Positions 18,751-28,648 are shown, counted from the stretch's first letter. The stretch: DNA of 64,000 nucleotides from Novosphingobium sp. MW5 (GCA_025938935.1 JAPCWB010000001.1:2666001-2730000); one strand, 5' to 3'. Notes: generated from the letters alone by a model not told the origin. A program made the numbers and translations.

Positions 18751-19353
18751 TCACGCCTTGGCAGAACGCCGGTTCAGGAACAGCATGAAGCGCGCCATAT
18801 TGAGTCGGAAGACCAGCAGGTAAAGCGCGTGCAGGATTGCCAAGGGCAGGATCAGGTTGCCGAGCGTCTCATGCACTTCGCCGAGCAGCCCCTCCTCCCG
18901 CTCGCCGCCTTCACCTTCTTCGGCCCGCGCCGCGGGTGCCAGTCCGAGCATCGAGGAAGGGGCGAGCGCTTCCTTCTCGTCCTCCCCATGTTCGCCGCGA
19001 CCCTCGCCATGGCGCTCTTTCCCGTCATCGGCGCGAATGGACGTGCCCACCAGCGTGCCGCCCTGGTCCATGGCGATGCCGGTCCCCGCCGTGCCCGCGA
19101 CCGCAACAAAAAGCGCCAGCGCCAGCGCCGACGAAACGGCCGGACTGCCTGCATTGCGGACACCTCCGGTTGGCATCAGACGGCGCATCTGAAAGCCGGA
19201 ATTTCCAGCGAGCCCAAGCATCAAACGGATGGCAACTAATCCTGCCACGACATAGCCTGTCCAGGCGTGGACCAGTCCAAGCTCCTCGGCAGTGAACCAG
19301 GCGAGCAGGCACCCGGCAGCGAAGAGCAGGTGATAGAAACGAATAGCCTTCAT
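18751..19353 (-). CDS. cytochrome b561-like membrane protein
   Basis: A 200-residue protein resembling the di-heme cytochrome b561 / Ni-Fe hydrogenase b-subunit family. An N-terminal helix with FYHLLFAAGCLLAWF is followed by HAWTGYVVAGLVAIRLMLGL near residue 30, and a C-terminal helix has LAILHALYLLVFRLNMARF. The His residues in these helices are the likely heme ligands. A highly charged loop rich in Glu, Gly and His is inserted at about residues 108-150 between helices three and four. It converges on dnaJ. Confidence 0.75.
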   Translation of the reverse strand: MKAIRFYHLLFAAGCLLAWFTAEELGLVHAWTGYVVAGLVAIRLMLGLAGNSGFQMRRLMPTGGVRNAGSPAVSSALALALFVAVAGTAGTGIAMDQGGTLVGTSIRADDGKERHGEGRGEHGEDEKEALAPSSMLGLAPAARAEEGEGGEREEGLLGEVHETLGNLILPLAILHALYLLVFRLNMARFMLFLNRRSAKA

Positions 19354-19424
19354 GGGATATCCTTGCGATACCCCTTCCCGGAATGCGGACTAGCCGGCCG
19401 ATCAATGTCATGAATTGACGGCGA

Positions 19425-21737
19425 TCAATTCGCTTTGGTCTCAACCTCCGCCCTGATCCCCGGCACCAGCCCCTTGTCCGCAGTTAGCCGCTCCTCTTCC
19501 TCGTCAAGAATGGCGAGAAAAGCCTCCGTCTTGAACTTCGCCAATTCGCGCGCGTCGAAGATCTGACCCTCGGGCAAGGCGCTGGCGATCAGGTCGATCA
19601 TCCGCTCCGCCCCATGGAGCCGGCCCCACAGGTAGTCGTTCTCGCGATAGGCGCGGCTGAAGAAGGCGCCGAAGTTGAAGAACTCCACCCCGCGCAGGCA
19701 CTTCGCCGCGCCGCCGGTGCGGATCGAATTGGCATCGTCGGGCGAAATGCGGTCGATCTTCACGGGATCGAATTCGTTGAGGCCTTCGCCGTGCATCAGC
19801 GGGAAGGTGACCACATCGTAAAACGGGAAGCCGAGGTAGGCGAGCAGCACCTTGCGGCGCAGCGCGCGCGGCATGCGGGCCATGGCCTCGGCAAGGATCG
19901 TATCGGCGACGAGGTCCGCGCCGCGCAGGTCGCGCATTTCGGCGATGTGATCGAGTACGGCGCCGGGATCTGACAGCACGCCTGCCGCCATTTCGGTAAA
20001 CTTCGCGCCGAGCCGTTCCGGGCTATCGGCATCGAAATAGACCGCCAGTGCCCGGTACACGGCATCTCGAGCGAAATCGCGATCTTCATGCGAGACGTCC
20101 GGATCGCCGTCCCAGTCCTGTGTCAGCCGCCGCGCGAGGAGGCGCAGCCGGCGGATGCGGTGCTGCAGGTCATGGCTGCGGAAAAACGTGATGGCATCTT
20201 CCGATGCCCCGCCACGCAGGGCTGACAAGTGATCCAGTCCCTGCATGCGCAAGTGCCGCAGCAGCGTGCGGGAGAGGATGTCAGGCTCGACCATTGGCAC
20301 GAACTCATGGATCGACTCGGCAAGGTCATCGATGATCGAGACGAACTTGGCCTGGGCGTAGCCGTGATAGGCATAGTCCGCCCGCCGCACTGCCGCGTCC
20401 TGCGCCTTGGCCCGCCATGCGGTGAGCCGCTTCACGGTCGGGCGATCAAGGAACAGCGTGCGGCCGAAAGTCTGCTGCACCGCCTCTTCCACCTCGGGCC
20501 GCAGGGCTTCGACAATTCCGCGCAGCCGTTCCATCTCACGGCTTTGGCGCTCCAGCTCTTCCAGATTGTCGCGCACCGGCTGTTCGCGCGGGATTGAGGA
20601 GAGCGAGCCGAAGATCACCGAAAAGAACCCCGGCGCGCGCGGATCATCATGGCCAAGCCCGCCAACCTCGTCCGGCTTGGGGTCGATATAGACGAAGCGC
20701 CGATCGACTTCGCGCTGGGCAGGGCGATCATGCAGCACGCTGATTGCCTCGGAAAAGGGCGCGTTCACCAGCACCGAGCCATCGATCAGCGCCACGTCCT
20801 GCGCTTCGCCCTTTTCGGCATGATCGGGCAGGACGCGGCGGAGGAAAGCGTCGCGGCCGGTCCAGTCGAGCCCGCGCTCCTGTGCCAGCCGGTCGATCTC
20901 GTGCGTCTGGAGTGGCGGGAAGGCGCCGGGAAAACTCGCCGTTGCCCGCGCGGCGAAAACCAGTTCGAGCGGGTCGGCGAGGCCGATGCCGCCGAGGCCC
21001 GGCACGGTCGAACGGAAGCCGATCGAAACGCGGTGCTCGCTTTCCGTCACCAGCGGCGGCGAGTGCAGGCGCAGGCTCTGCCGATGGCCCTTGAAGTCAG
21101 TCGCCGTAACGAACAGGTCGAGCGGATGGCCCTGTGGCAGCAAAGGGTCTGAAGGTGGGGCGGCAGCCATCGAATCGAGTGCGCCTGCGAGCACGCGGGA
21201 GAAACCCAGTCCGCCAAACGGCGGTTCGAACCAGCGCGAGCGGACGAGGCGCGAAAGCTTGGCGCGGATTTCGCGTCGCGTCTCCTGCGCCACGCTGACC
21301 GTCACCATGTTCCCCGGACGGGTCAGCAGGAAATGGACGACGGGCACGGCCCAGAACTTCACGAAGCGGGTCCAAAGCCGAGCATCTGGATCGAGCATCA
21401 CGTCGCTGTCGGTATTCTCCAGCCACAGCTTCGTCAGCGGCTCGAGGCTCTGGCCCGAGTGTATGGCCTGGGCAAGGAACACTCCGTTGATCCCACCCGC
21501 GCTGGCCCCGGCTATGATGTCGATGAGGACGCGCAGGCGCAGGCCATGGACCTGCTCAACCCGTTCCAGCATCCTGCGATAGACGGTCTGGCTGCCTTCG
21601 GTGCAGGGCCGGTTTCCGTGGAAATTGCGGCTGGCGCGGGCCAGCTTCCACAGTTCCTTCGTCACGCCGTGCATATAAACGGTGAGGCTCACCCCGCCGT
21701 AGCAGACAAGCGCAATGCGGAGTTCCTTTTGGCGCAT
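19425..21737 (-). CDS. patatin-like phospholipase (large, DUF3376-type)
   Basis: A 770-residue patatin-like protein. The N-terminus (ELRIALVCYGGVSLTVYMHG) carries the oxyanion region. IAGASAGGINGVFLAQAI near residue 80 contains the GXSXG-type nucleophile (GASAGG), and ALIDGSVLVNAPF near 310 holds the Asp-Gly of the catalytic dyad. The long helical C-terminal half matches the extended patatin-related proteins that carry DUF3376. Lipid acyl hydrolase activity is inferred from the catalytic motifs; substrate unknown. Confidence 0.85.
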   Translation of the reverse strand: MRQKELRIALVCYGGVSLTVYMHGVTKELWKLARASRNFHGNRPCTEGSQTVYRRMLERVEQVHGLRLRVLIDIIAGASAGGINGVFLAQAIHSGQSLEPLTKLWLENTDSDVMLDPDARLWTRFVKFWAVPVVHFLLTRPGNMVTVSVAQETRREIRAKLSRLVRSRWFEPPFGGLGFSRVLAGALDSMAAAPPSDPLLPQGHPLDLFVTATDFKGHRQSLRLHSPPLVTESEHRVSIGFRSTVPGLGGIGLADPLELVFAARATASFPGAFPPLQTHEIDRLAQERGLDWTGRDAFLRRVLPDHAEKGEAQDVALIDGSVLVNAPFSEAISVLHDRPAQREVDRRFVYIDPKPDEVGGLGHDDPRAPGFFSVIFGSLSSIPREQPVRDNLEELERQSREMERLRGIVEALRPEVEEAVQQTFGRTLFLDRPTVKRLTAWRAKAQDAAVRRADYAYHGYAQAKFVSIIDDLAESIHEFVPMVEPDILSRTLLRHLRMQGLDHLSALRGGASEDAITFFRSHDLQHRIRRLRLLARRLTQDWDGDPDVSHEDRDFARDAVYRALAVYFDADSPERLGAKFTEMAAGVLSDPGAVLDHIAEMRDLRGADLVADTILAEAMARMPRALRRKVLLAYLGFPFYDVVTFPLMHGEGLNEFDPVKIDRISPDDANSIRTGGAAKCLRGVEFFNFGAFFSRAYRENDYLWGRLHGAERMIDLIASALPEGQIFDARELAKFKTEAFLAILDEEEERLTADKGLVPGIRAEVETKAN

Positions 21738-21782
21738 GATGATGTGATGGCAGAGCTTTGCCCCGCTATCCAGAGGCTTGCG

Positions 21783-22805
21783 TCAAGCGGCGGGGAGGGC
21801 TTTGGCCTCGCGGCGGTCGGACCACCAGCCCCGGATGGCATCGAGTGCCGGCTTTTCCACCCAGCGCTGCATGGCGGCGGCTACCGCAATGACCGCAGCA
21901 ATGGTACAAAGCGTGGCCACTACTGGACTGAATCCCAGCCCCTCCATCCGCGCAATTAGCGCGTATCCCAGATTCTGGTGGATCAGGTAAACCGAGTAGG
22001 AGATCGTCCCGAGCCAGACCAGCGGGGCCTGATCGATTAAGGTAAGCCGCTGCTCTACCATCAACGCGAAGGCGGCGAGAGAGAGGGAGAAGGTTATCAG
22101 GCCGCCATTGGTGCTGGTGAGCAGCAATACGCCAAAAGCGAGGGCCAGCAAGGGCACTTGCTGCAGCCAGCGGCGCGCTCCGGTGTGCACGCGGTAGGCA
22201 AGCATGCCGACCGCGAAGAACGGCATGTACTCAACCACCAGCAGGAGCCCGATGCGGCTCGGCAGGGCTGGGGCCGCCCACCACAGCACGCCAAGCACCA
22301 GCCACGGAACCAGCACCCGCTCGATCCGGTCGAGCCAGCGCAGGCCACACACGGCCAGCATGCAGGCGTAGAAGCAAAGCTCCACCGCCAGTGACCAGTA
22401 CACCCCATCGACCGAAGGCAAGTAGAAGAAAGCCTGTGTCATCGTCAGGTTAACCGCGATGATGCCGCCCGGCTGAGCGAGCGAAGGTGCTCCCAACAGC
22501 AGAACGCCGACCGAGGTCAGCGCAATCGCAGTCCAGTAGGCCGGGAACAGCCGTGCAAACCGCGAGACTACGAAGTCCGCTGGCCGCCGTGTTCGCTCCA
22601 GCGTCATCAGTATGACGAAGCCGGAAATGGCGAAGAACAGTTCGACACCGTAGGAACCCCAGTCGGCATGCCACGGTACGGTGACCACGCCCTTCAGCAC
22701 GCGCGGGGCCTGATGGGTGTAGTGGAACAGCAGCACCATGACCGCCGCGAGCCCGCGCAGGGCATCGAGTTCGCCGAGGCGTGATCTGGAAGGTGACGCG
22801 ACCAT
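21783..22805 (-). CDS. acyltransferase 3 family membrane protein
   Basis: Integral membrane O-acyltransferase of about 340 residues with roughly ten hydrophobic helices. The N-terminus RLGELDALRGLAAVMVLLFHY contains the conserved Arg-Gly and His of the family. FFAISGFVILMTLERTRRP and FVVSRFARLFPAYW follow. Such enzymes modify surface polysaccharides, lipids or glucans. ATG 22805 is preferred over a TTG at 22847. Divergent from radA. Confidence 0.85.
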   Translation of the reverse strand: MVASPSRSRLGELDALRGLAAVMVLLFHYTHQAPRVLKGVVTVPWHADWGSYGVELFFAISGFVILMTLERTRRPADFVVSRFARLFPAYWTAIALTSVGVLLLGAPSLAQPGGIIAVNLTMTQAFFYLPSVDGVYWSLAVELCFYACMLAVCGLRWLDRIERVLVPWLVLGVLWWAAPALPSRIGLLLVVEYMPFFAVGMLAYRVHTGARRWLQQVPLLALAFGVLLLTSTNGGLITFSLSLAAFALMVEQRLTLIDQAPLVWLGTISYSVYLIHQNLGYALIARMEGLGFSPVVATLCTIAAVIAVAAAMQRWVEKPALDAIRGWWSDRREAKALPAA

Positions 22806-22894
22806 CCCCGCGTCTCTAACGGAAAGGTGCAAAGGCGCGATTAACAACGCGTTCGCGCATTGCGTTCCATCTATGTTCTTGCTAGCCAGCAGCC

Positions 22895-24263
22895 ATGGCC
22901 AAGCCCAAACGCCGATATGTCTGCGCCGCCTGCGGCTCCGTCTCGTTCCGCTGGCAGGGCCAGTGCGCCGATTGCGGCGAGTGGAACACGCTGAGCGAGG
23001 AAGCGCCCGAGACTGCGTTTTCCGCCAAGCATGACCTTTCCAGCGGTGGCCGCCCGCTATCGTTCGAGGCGCTGGATGCCAAGGGCGATATGCCCGTGCG
23101 CCGCTCCACCGGCCTGCCGGAATTCGACCGCGCGCTGGGCGGGGGGCTGGTCCCCGGATCGGCGGTCCTGATGGGCGGCGATCCTGGCATAGGCAAGTCT
23201 ACTCTGTTGCTTCAGGCTGCGGCGAGGATCGCGCAGGGCGGCGGCAATGTCGTCTACGTCAGCGGCGAGGAGGCCGCGGGGCAGGTTCGGTTGCGCGCGG
23301 AACGGCTCGGCCTTGCGGGCGCGCCAGTCCTGCTCGCCTCGGCCACATCGGTGCGGGACATTCTCACCACGCTCGGCGGCATGGAGGCCCCCGCTCTGGT
23401 CGTGATCGATCTCGATCCAGACCATGCACTCCGACATGATCGAGGGCGCGCCGGGTACAGTCAGCCAGGTCCGCGCCTCAGCCTTTGAACTGATCCGCTT
23501 TGCCAAGGAGGCAGGATCGGCGGTGGTCCTCGTCGGCCACGTCACCAAGGACGGTTCAATCGCCGGGCCGCGCGTGCTTGAGCATATGGTCGATGTCGTG
23601 ATGAGCTTTGAAGGCGAGCGCAGCCACCAGTACCGCATCCTCCGTTCGATCAAGAACCGCTTTGGGCCGGTCGACGAGATCGGCGTCTTTGCCATGGCTG
23701 GGGCGGGGCTGGAGGAAGTGGGCAACCCCTCGGCACTGTTCCTTTCGGGGCGGGAGGACGCTGTCCCGGGCAGCGCGGTCTTCCCCGCAATGGAAGGCAC
23801 GCGGCCGGTCCTCGTCGAGATCCAGGCGCTGATAGTACGCCTGCAAAGCGGCGCCACGCCGCGCCGCGCGGTGGTTGGCTGGGACAGCGGGCGCCTTGCC
23901 ATGCTGCTCGCCGTTCTGGAAGCGCGCTGCGGGCTCAATTTCTCGAGCGCGGAGGTCTATCTCAATGTCGCGGGCGGCTACCGCCTCTCCGATCCGGCAG
24001 CGGACCTTGCCGTCGCTGCGGCGCTGGTATCCGCGCTCAGCGACAAACCGCTGCCTGCGGGGCACGTCTGGTTCGGCGAGGTGTCTCTGGCAGGAGAGGT
24101 GCGCCCCGTCGCGCACGCCGGCATCCGCCAGCGAGAGGCAGCCAAGCTGGGCTTCAAGGCTGCCGTCATGGCGTCAGATAGCGGACAGTCCGTTCCCGAT
24201 ATGCGCCAGCACGCAGTTTCGCACTTGCGGCAAATCGTTGACCGGGTGCTGGGCGAAGGGTAA
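22895..24263 (+). CDS. radA: DNA repair protein RadA (frameshifted in this sequence)
   Basis: RecA-like helicase that drives branch migration in recombination. The N-terminal zinc ribbon (CAACGS...CADCGEWNT) and Walker A (GGDPGIGKSTLL) are in the first frame, up to about 23408. The KNRFGPVDE motif and the Lon-like C-terminal domain are in the following frame. One extra base at about 23410, within GATCTC, explains the break. Removing it gives the expected VVIDSIQTMHSD and a normal length of 455 residues. Followed after 11 bases by cvpA. Treated as an intact gene with a probable sequence error. Confidence 0.92.
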
Positions 24264-24274
24264 CTTTCGCCTTA

Positions 24275-24808
24275 ATGACAGGGTTTGACATCGGGGTACT
24301 GATCGTGGTCGGCGTTACGGCGGCCAGCGGTTTCATGCGGGGGTTCATCCACGAAATCCTGTCGCTCGCGGCTTGGGTTGTGGCGGTGCTCGCCATTCAT
24401 TACCTGCACACCCCGCTCACCGAAAAGCTGATCCCCTTTACCAGCGACAAGTTCGGCTCGGCTGCAGTCCTCGCCTTCGCGCTGCTGCTGCTGATCCCCT
24501 ATTTCATCATCAAGATGCTCGCGAAACGCATGGGCGACATGAGCCGCGATTCGCTGATCGGCCCAATCGACCGCGTGATCGGCTTCGGGTTCGGCGGCAT
24601 CAAGGGCCTGCTGATCATCGTCATGGGCTTCTCGATCCTTGTCCTCGGCTTCGATACCCTGCGCGGAGCGGGTGGTCGCCCGCCCTGGATGACCATGGCG
24701 CGCACCTATCCCTTCGTGAATTCGGGCAGCGAGGCCCTGGTCAAGATCATCGCCGAGCGCCGCGCCGAGGCCGCAAAGGAAGAGCGCAAGCGCCTCAACC
24801 AAAAGTGA
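24275..24808 (+). CDS. cvpA: CvpA family membrane protein
   Basis: A 177-residue membrane protein of the colicin V production family. Four hydrophobic segments are visible: MTGFDIGVLIVVGVTAASG, LAAWVVAVLAIHYL, VLAFALLLLIPYFI and IKGLLIIVMGFSILVLG, with the family's FMRGFIHEIL near residue 24. The stop overlaps the GTG of the NifU-like gene by four bases. In many proteobacteria cvpA follows radA, which supports the call. The biochemical role is not settled. Confidence 0.87.
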   Translation: MTGFDIGVLIVVGVTAASGFMRGFIHEILSLAAWVVAVLAIHYLHTPLTEKLIPFTSDKFGSAAVLAFALLLLIPYFIIKMLAKRMGDMSRDSLIGPIDRVIGFGFGGIKGLLIIVMGFSILVLGFDTLRGAGGRPPWMTMARTYPFVNSGSEALVKIIAERRAEAAKEERKRLNQK

Positions 24809-25224
24809 CCGGCAGCCCGATCAAGCTCTACACGCCCGAGGTACTGGCGCTGGCGACGCAGCTGGCGCGGTGGCCGCTAGACCCGGCCATGCCGCTACAG
24901 GGGCGCGCCCGCTCGCAAAGCTGCGGCTCGGTGCTCTCCATCTCGATCGAGCCCGACGAATGCGGCGCGATCGCTGCCATCGGCCTTTCCGCCCAGGCCT
25001 GCGCCATCGGACAGGCCTCTGCCGCAATCTTTGCAGAGGCAGCTATCGGCCAGAGACGCGATACGCTTTCCATCAGCCTCGCCTCTCTCGAAGCGTGGCT
25101 GCGCGGTGACGGTGCAATTCCCGATTGGCCCGGGCTGGAGTCAATCGCGGCCGCCAAGGACTATCCCGCCCGTCACGGCGCGGTACTTTTACCATGGAAA
25201 TCCGCGCTTGATGCGCTTCCCTAA
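24805..25224 (+). CDS. NifU/IscU-like iron-sulfur cluster scaffold protein
   Basis: A 139-residue protein beginning with GTG at 24805 inside the cvpA stop. It resembles IscU/NifU_N-fold scaffold proteins: YTPEVLALATQL at the N-terminus, RSQSCGSVLSISI with a cysteine in the position of the first cluster ligand, and QACAIGQASAAI with the second. The third Cys of true IscU is not evident, so full scaffold activity is uncertain. Cluster-assembly or cysteine-related function is inferred from the fold. Confidence 0.7.
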   Translation: MTGSPIKLYTPEVLALATQLARWPLDPAMPLQGRARSQSCGSVLSISIEPDECGAIAAIGLSAQACAIGQASAAIFAEAAIGQRRDTLSISLASLEAWLRGDGAIPDWPGLESIAAAKDYPARHGAVLLPWKSALDALP

Positions 25225-25276
25225 GTTCGCTCCTCCCGCTAGAGAAACGCGCAATCATAGGGCGGGGACCTAGAGA

Positions 25277-26902
25277 ATGACCGAACCAGCACGCCATCCG
25301 GACGTCAAACCGAGTGACAAGGAAATCAGGCTCGTCATCGCGGCCAGTTCCATGGGCACCATCTTCGAATGGTACGATTTCTTCATCTACGGCACGCTGG
25401 CCGCGATCATCGGCAAGACCTTTTTTCCATCGGGAAATGCCACACTGGAAACGCTGCTCGTCTGGGCCGGTTTCGCGGTCGGCTTCGGCTTCCGCCCGCT
25501 AGGCGCGATCCTGTTCGGCTTTCTGGGTGACAAGCTGGGGCGCAAGTACACGTTCCTCGTCACTGTCACTCTGATGGGCATTGCCACGGCCGGCGTGGGC
25601 TTCATTCCCTCCGCCGCCTCGATCGGCATTGCCGCCCCGATCATCATCATCCTGCTCCGCGTACTGCAAGGCCTTGCGCTCGGCGGTGAATACGGCGGTG
25701 CGGCGATCTATGTTGCCGAGCATGCCCCGCCAGAGCGCCGCGGCTTCTTCACCGGCTTCATCCAGGCCAGCGTCGTTGGCGGCTTCGTGCTCAGCCTCGT
25801 CGTCGTCCTCGCATGCAAGGCCCTGATGAGCCCCGAAACATGGGCCGACTGGGGCTGGCGCGTGCCGTTCCTGCTCTCGATCATCCTGCTCGGCATATCG
25901 CTGTGGATGCGCATGATGCTTTCGGAAAGCCCGGTCTTCCGCGCCATGCAGGAAGAGGGCGAGATCGCCGGCAATCCCTTCGTCGAAAGCTTCACCTATC
26001 CCGGCAACAAGAAACGCATCTTCATCGCCCTGTTCGGCATCGCCGCCGGCCTGACGGTGATCTGGTACACCGCGATGTTCTCGGCATTGAGCTTCCTCAA
26101 GGGCCCGATGCGCGTGGATGATACTACGGCTGAACTGGTCGTCGGCTTTTCCGCGCTGTGCGGCATGGTATTCTTCGTGATCTTCGGCAAACTGTCAGAC
26201 CGGATCGGACGCAAGAAGCCAATTGTTGTCGGCTATGTCCTGACCCTGCTGCTGCTGTTCCCGGCCTTCTGGACAATCGGCAATGCCGCCAACCCGGGGC
26301 TTGCCGCCGCCGCGCAGAACGCGCCGGTCGTGGTCGGCGGGCCGGACTGTTCGTACAACCTGTTCGATGCCGAGCAGAAGACCGACTGCGGCAAGCTGCT
26401 GAGCGACCTGGCCGGGGTGGGCGTCGCCTACCAGCGCGTTGAAAGCTCGTCGCTGCAACTGACCGTTGGCGGCAAGGCGCTCCCGCTTGAGAGCTATCCC
26501 TTCACTGACAAGGCGGCGCGGGGCAAGCAGTTGCAGGCGTGGTTGGGTGAAGCCGGCTATGACCTCAAGAAGATCCAGCCCTCGGCCGGCAGCCTCGTCA
26601 TCATTTTCCTGTGCCTGCTCGGCCTGATGTTCCTCTCCGGCATGACCTATGGTCCGGTGGCGGCGCTCCTGTCCGAGATGTTCCCGCCGAAGATCCGTTA
26701 CAGCTCGATGTCGATCCCCTATCACATCGGCACCGGGTATTTCGGCGGCTTCCTGCCGCTGATCGCAAGCATGATCGTGGCGCTGAACGGCAGTCCGTTC
26801 TCGGGCCTGTGGTATACCTGGATCATTGTCGCCGTGGCCTTCCTGATCGCCATGTGGGGCCTGAAGGGCGGACCGCCGCGCGACTTTGAAGATGACGCCT
26901 GA
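25277..26902 (+). CDS. MFS transporter, MHS family, with large inserted loop
   Basis: Major facilitator permease of 541 residues resembling the metabolite:H+ symporter group (ProP/KgtP-like). GTIFEWYDFFIYG starts helix 1, GDKLGRKYTFLVT is the loop 2-3 motif and GKLSDRIGRKKPIV is the corresponding loop 8-9 motif. About 120 residues (roughly 345-455), containing DCSYN and TDCGKL, interrupt the C-terminal half between two helices. This segment is probably periplasmic and its two Cys could form a disulfide. The substrate is not predictable. The end overlaps the alr start by 11 bases. Confidence 0.85.
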   Translation: MTEPARHPDVKPSDKEIRLVIAASSMGTIFEWYDFFIYGTLAAIIGKTFFPSGNATLETLLVWAGFAVGFGFRPLGAILFGFLGDKLGRKYTFLVTVTLMGIATAGVGFIPSAASIGIAAPIIIILLRVLQGLALGGEYGGAAIYVAEHAPPERRGFFTGFIQASVVGGFVLSLVVVLACKALMSPETWADWGWRVPFLLSIILLGISLWMRMMLSESPVFRAMQEEGEIAGNPFVESFTYPGNKKRIFIALFGIAAGLTVIWYTAMFSALSFLKGPMRVDDTTAELVVGFSALCGMVFFVIFGKLSDRIGRKKPIVVGYVLTLLLLFPAFWTIGNAANPGLAAAAQNAPVVVGGPDCSYNLFDAEQKTDCGKLLSDLAGVGVAYQRVESSSLQLTVGGKALPLESYPFTDKAARGKQLQAWLGEAGYDLKKIQPSAGSLVIIFLCLLGLMFLSGMTYGPVAALLSEMFPPKIRYSSMSIPYHIGTGYFGGFLPLIASMIVALNGSPFSGLWYTWIIVAVAFLIAMWGLKGGPPRDFEDDA

Positions 26903-27926
26903 ACCGCCGCTTCGGCTGGCACTCGATGAAGAAGCGCTGGTCCATAACTGGCGCACGCTCGACCGGCTGTCCGGCTCGGCGCGGGCAGGGGCGGCGGTAA
27001 AGGCCAACGCCTACGGTGTCGGTGCGCGGAGGGTTACGAAGGCCCTGGCGCGTGCCGGTTGCCGCGACTTCTTCGTCGCCTATTCGGGCGAGGCTGCGGA
27101 GTTGGACGGGCTGGTCGATCCGTCCTCGATCTCGATACTGCACGGCCCGCAAGACGCGAACGACGCCTCATTCATCGCGGCGCGCGGCTATCGCCCCGTG
27201 ATCAATTCACCGCATCAGGCCGCCCTCTGGCTCGACGCGAGCAGCGCGCGCTGTGACGTGATGGTCGATACCGGGATCAACCGTATCGGCTTTTCGATGG
27301 ATGATCTGGCCGACCCGACCATCGGTCGCCTTGATGTGCAGACCGTCCTCTCGCACCTCGCCTGTGCGGACGAGGACAGCCCGATGAATGACTGTCAGCG
27401 GGCGTTGTGGACCGATGCCGTACTCCACATCGGCAAGTGCGAGAGCAGCTTGGCCAATTCGGCAGGGATCATGCTCGGCTCCAGCTATCACGGACACCTG
27501 ACCCGCCCCGGGTTGGCGCTCTACGGCGGCATCCCGCGCGCCGAATTGGCGGGCGAGATTCGCCAGGTTGTCCGTCCGCAGGCTGCAATCATGCAGGTGC
27601 GAGATCTGCAGGCCGGTGACACTGTCGGCTACAATGCCACCTACACCGCCGCGGGCCCACTGCGCGTGGCAGTCGTCGCGCTCGGCTATGCCGATGGTTA
27701 CTTGCGCTGCTGGTCCGGTAATGGAATGCTGCGCAGCAATGGCCGCGAACTGCCGGTACTGGGCCGCGTATCGATGGACATGACGGTGATCGACCTCACT
27801 GCCGCACCGGAGCTGCGGGAGGGCGACTGGGTGGAGGCGGATTACAGCCTCCCCGAGGCTTCGCAGGCAAGCGGCCTGTCGCAATACGAATTGCTCACCC
27901 TGCTGGGCCGGCGCTTCACCCGCTGA
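26892..27926 (+). CDS. alr: alanine racemase
   Basis: PLP-dependent racemase supplying D-alanine for peptidoglycan. 344 residues from ATG 26892; a TTG two codons earlier is possible. The PLP lysine is in AAVKANAYGVG near residue 36. MVDTGINRIGF is near 126, SNSAG-like LANSAGIMLG near 190, HLTRPGLALYGG near 205, and the VGYNATY Tyr and VSMDMTVID follow. It overlaps the MFS gene and is followed by phaR. Confidence 0.93.
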   Translation: MTPEPPLRLALDEEALVHNWRTLDRLSGSARAGAAVKANAYGVGARRVTKALARAGCRDFFVAYSGEAAELDGLVDPSSISILHGPQDANDASFIAARGYRPVINSPHQAALWLDASSARCDVMVDTGINRIGFSMDDLADPTIGRLDVQTVLSHLACADEDSPMNDCQRALWTDAVLHIGKCESSLANSAGIMLGSSYHGHLTRPGLALYGGIPRAELAGEIRQVVRPQAAIMQVRDLQAGDTVGYNATYTAAGPLRVAVVALGYADGYLRCWSGNGMLRSNGRELPVLGRVSMDMTVIDLTAAPELREGDWVEADYSLPEASQASGLSQYELLTLLGRRFTR

Positions 27927-27954
27927 CGCTTTCCGCTGCGCAGCATAAGTCATG

Positions 27955-27974
27955 TTGCACTGCACTAGGTGCAA
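27955..27974. promoter_or_regulatory. candidate PhaR operator upstream of phaR
   Basis: TTGCAC at 27955-27960 and GTGCAA at 27969-27974 form an inverted repeat with TGCA-containing spacer, 44 bases before the phaR ATG. PhaR regulators are known to bind TGCA-rich sites and to control their own genes, so autoregulation is a reasonable inference. Confidence 0.45.
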
Positions 27975-28017
27975 GTGCTAAGGCGATGGCAGGGGCGGCA
28001 GGATAAGGGCGGCGATA

Positions 28018-28590
28018 ATGGCCAAAGTGAAAGACGGTGACTGCGTCATCATCAAGAAGTACGCGAACCGGCGGCTCTACAATACGCAGTCTTCCAGCTA
28101 CATCACGCTCGATCACCTGGCGCACATGGTCCGCGAAAATGTCGACTTCAAAGTCGTCGACGCGAAAACCGGCGATGACATCACGCACCAGATCCTGACG
28201 CAGATCATCATGGAAGAGGAAGCCAGCGGGGAGCAAATGCTGCCTGTGAAGTTCCTGCGCCAGCTGATCTCCATGTATGGCAATTCGATGCAGGGGCTGC
28301 TGCCGCATTATCTCGAGGCATCGATGGATCACTTCCGCGAAAACCAGCAGAAGCTGCGTTCCGCTTTCGAGGAAAGCTTCGGCAACAATCCGCTGGCCAA
28401 GATCGCGCAGCAGAACCTTGAAATGTTCAAGGCCGCCGCCGCCGCCTTCATGCCCGGCGCGATGCAGCAGGAAGCGCAGAACGAGCAGGCAACCGCAAGC
28501 GGCGCCGCTCCCGAAGCGGAAGACGAACTTTCCACCCTGCGCGCCCAGATGGCGGCGATGCAGAAGAAGCTCGATTCGCTGGGCAAGTAA
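28018..28590 (+). CDS. phaR: polyhydroxyalkanoate synthesis repressor PhaR
   Basis: Transcriptional regulator of PHA granule genes. 190 residues. The PHB/PHA accumulation DNA-binding domain is at the N-terminus: IIKKYANRRLYNTQSSSYITL at about residues 10-30, and DAKTGDDITHQILTQIIMEEE near 48. The PHB_acc domains follow, ending in a short Ala/Glu-rich coiled tail. A TGCA-rich inverted repeat lies upstream. No PHA synthase or phasin gene is in the window. Confidence 0.92.
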   Translation: MAKVKDGDCVIIKKYANRRLYNTQSSSYITLDHLAHMVRENVDFKVVDAKTGDDITHQILTQIIMEEEASGEQMLPVKFLRQLISMYGNSMQGLLPHYLEASMDHFRENQQKLRSAFEESFGNNPLAKIAQQNLEMFKAAAAAFMPGAMQQEAQNEQATASGAAPEAEDELSTLRAQMAAMQKKLDSLGK

Positions 28591-28648
28591 GGCTCCTGGC
28601 TGAACTGGCGGTTTGAACTGCGGCCAAAGTGCCGCTAACAGCGCGGCC

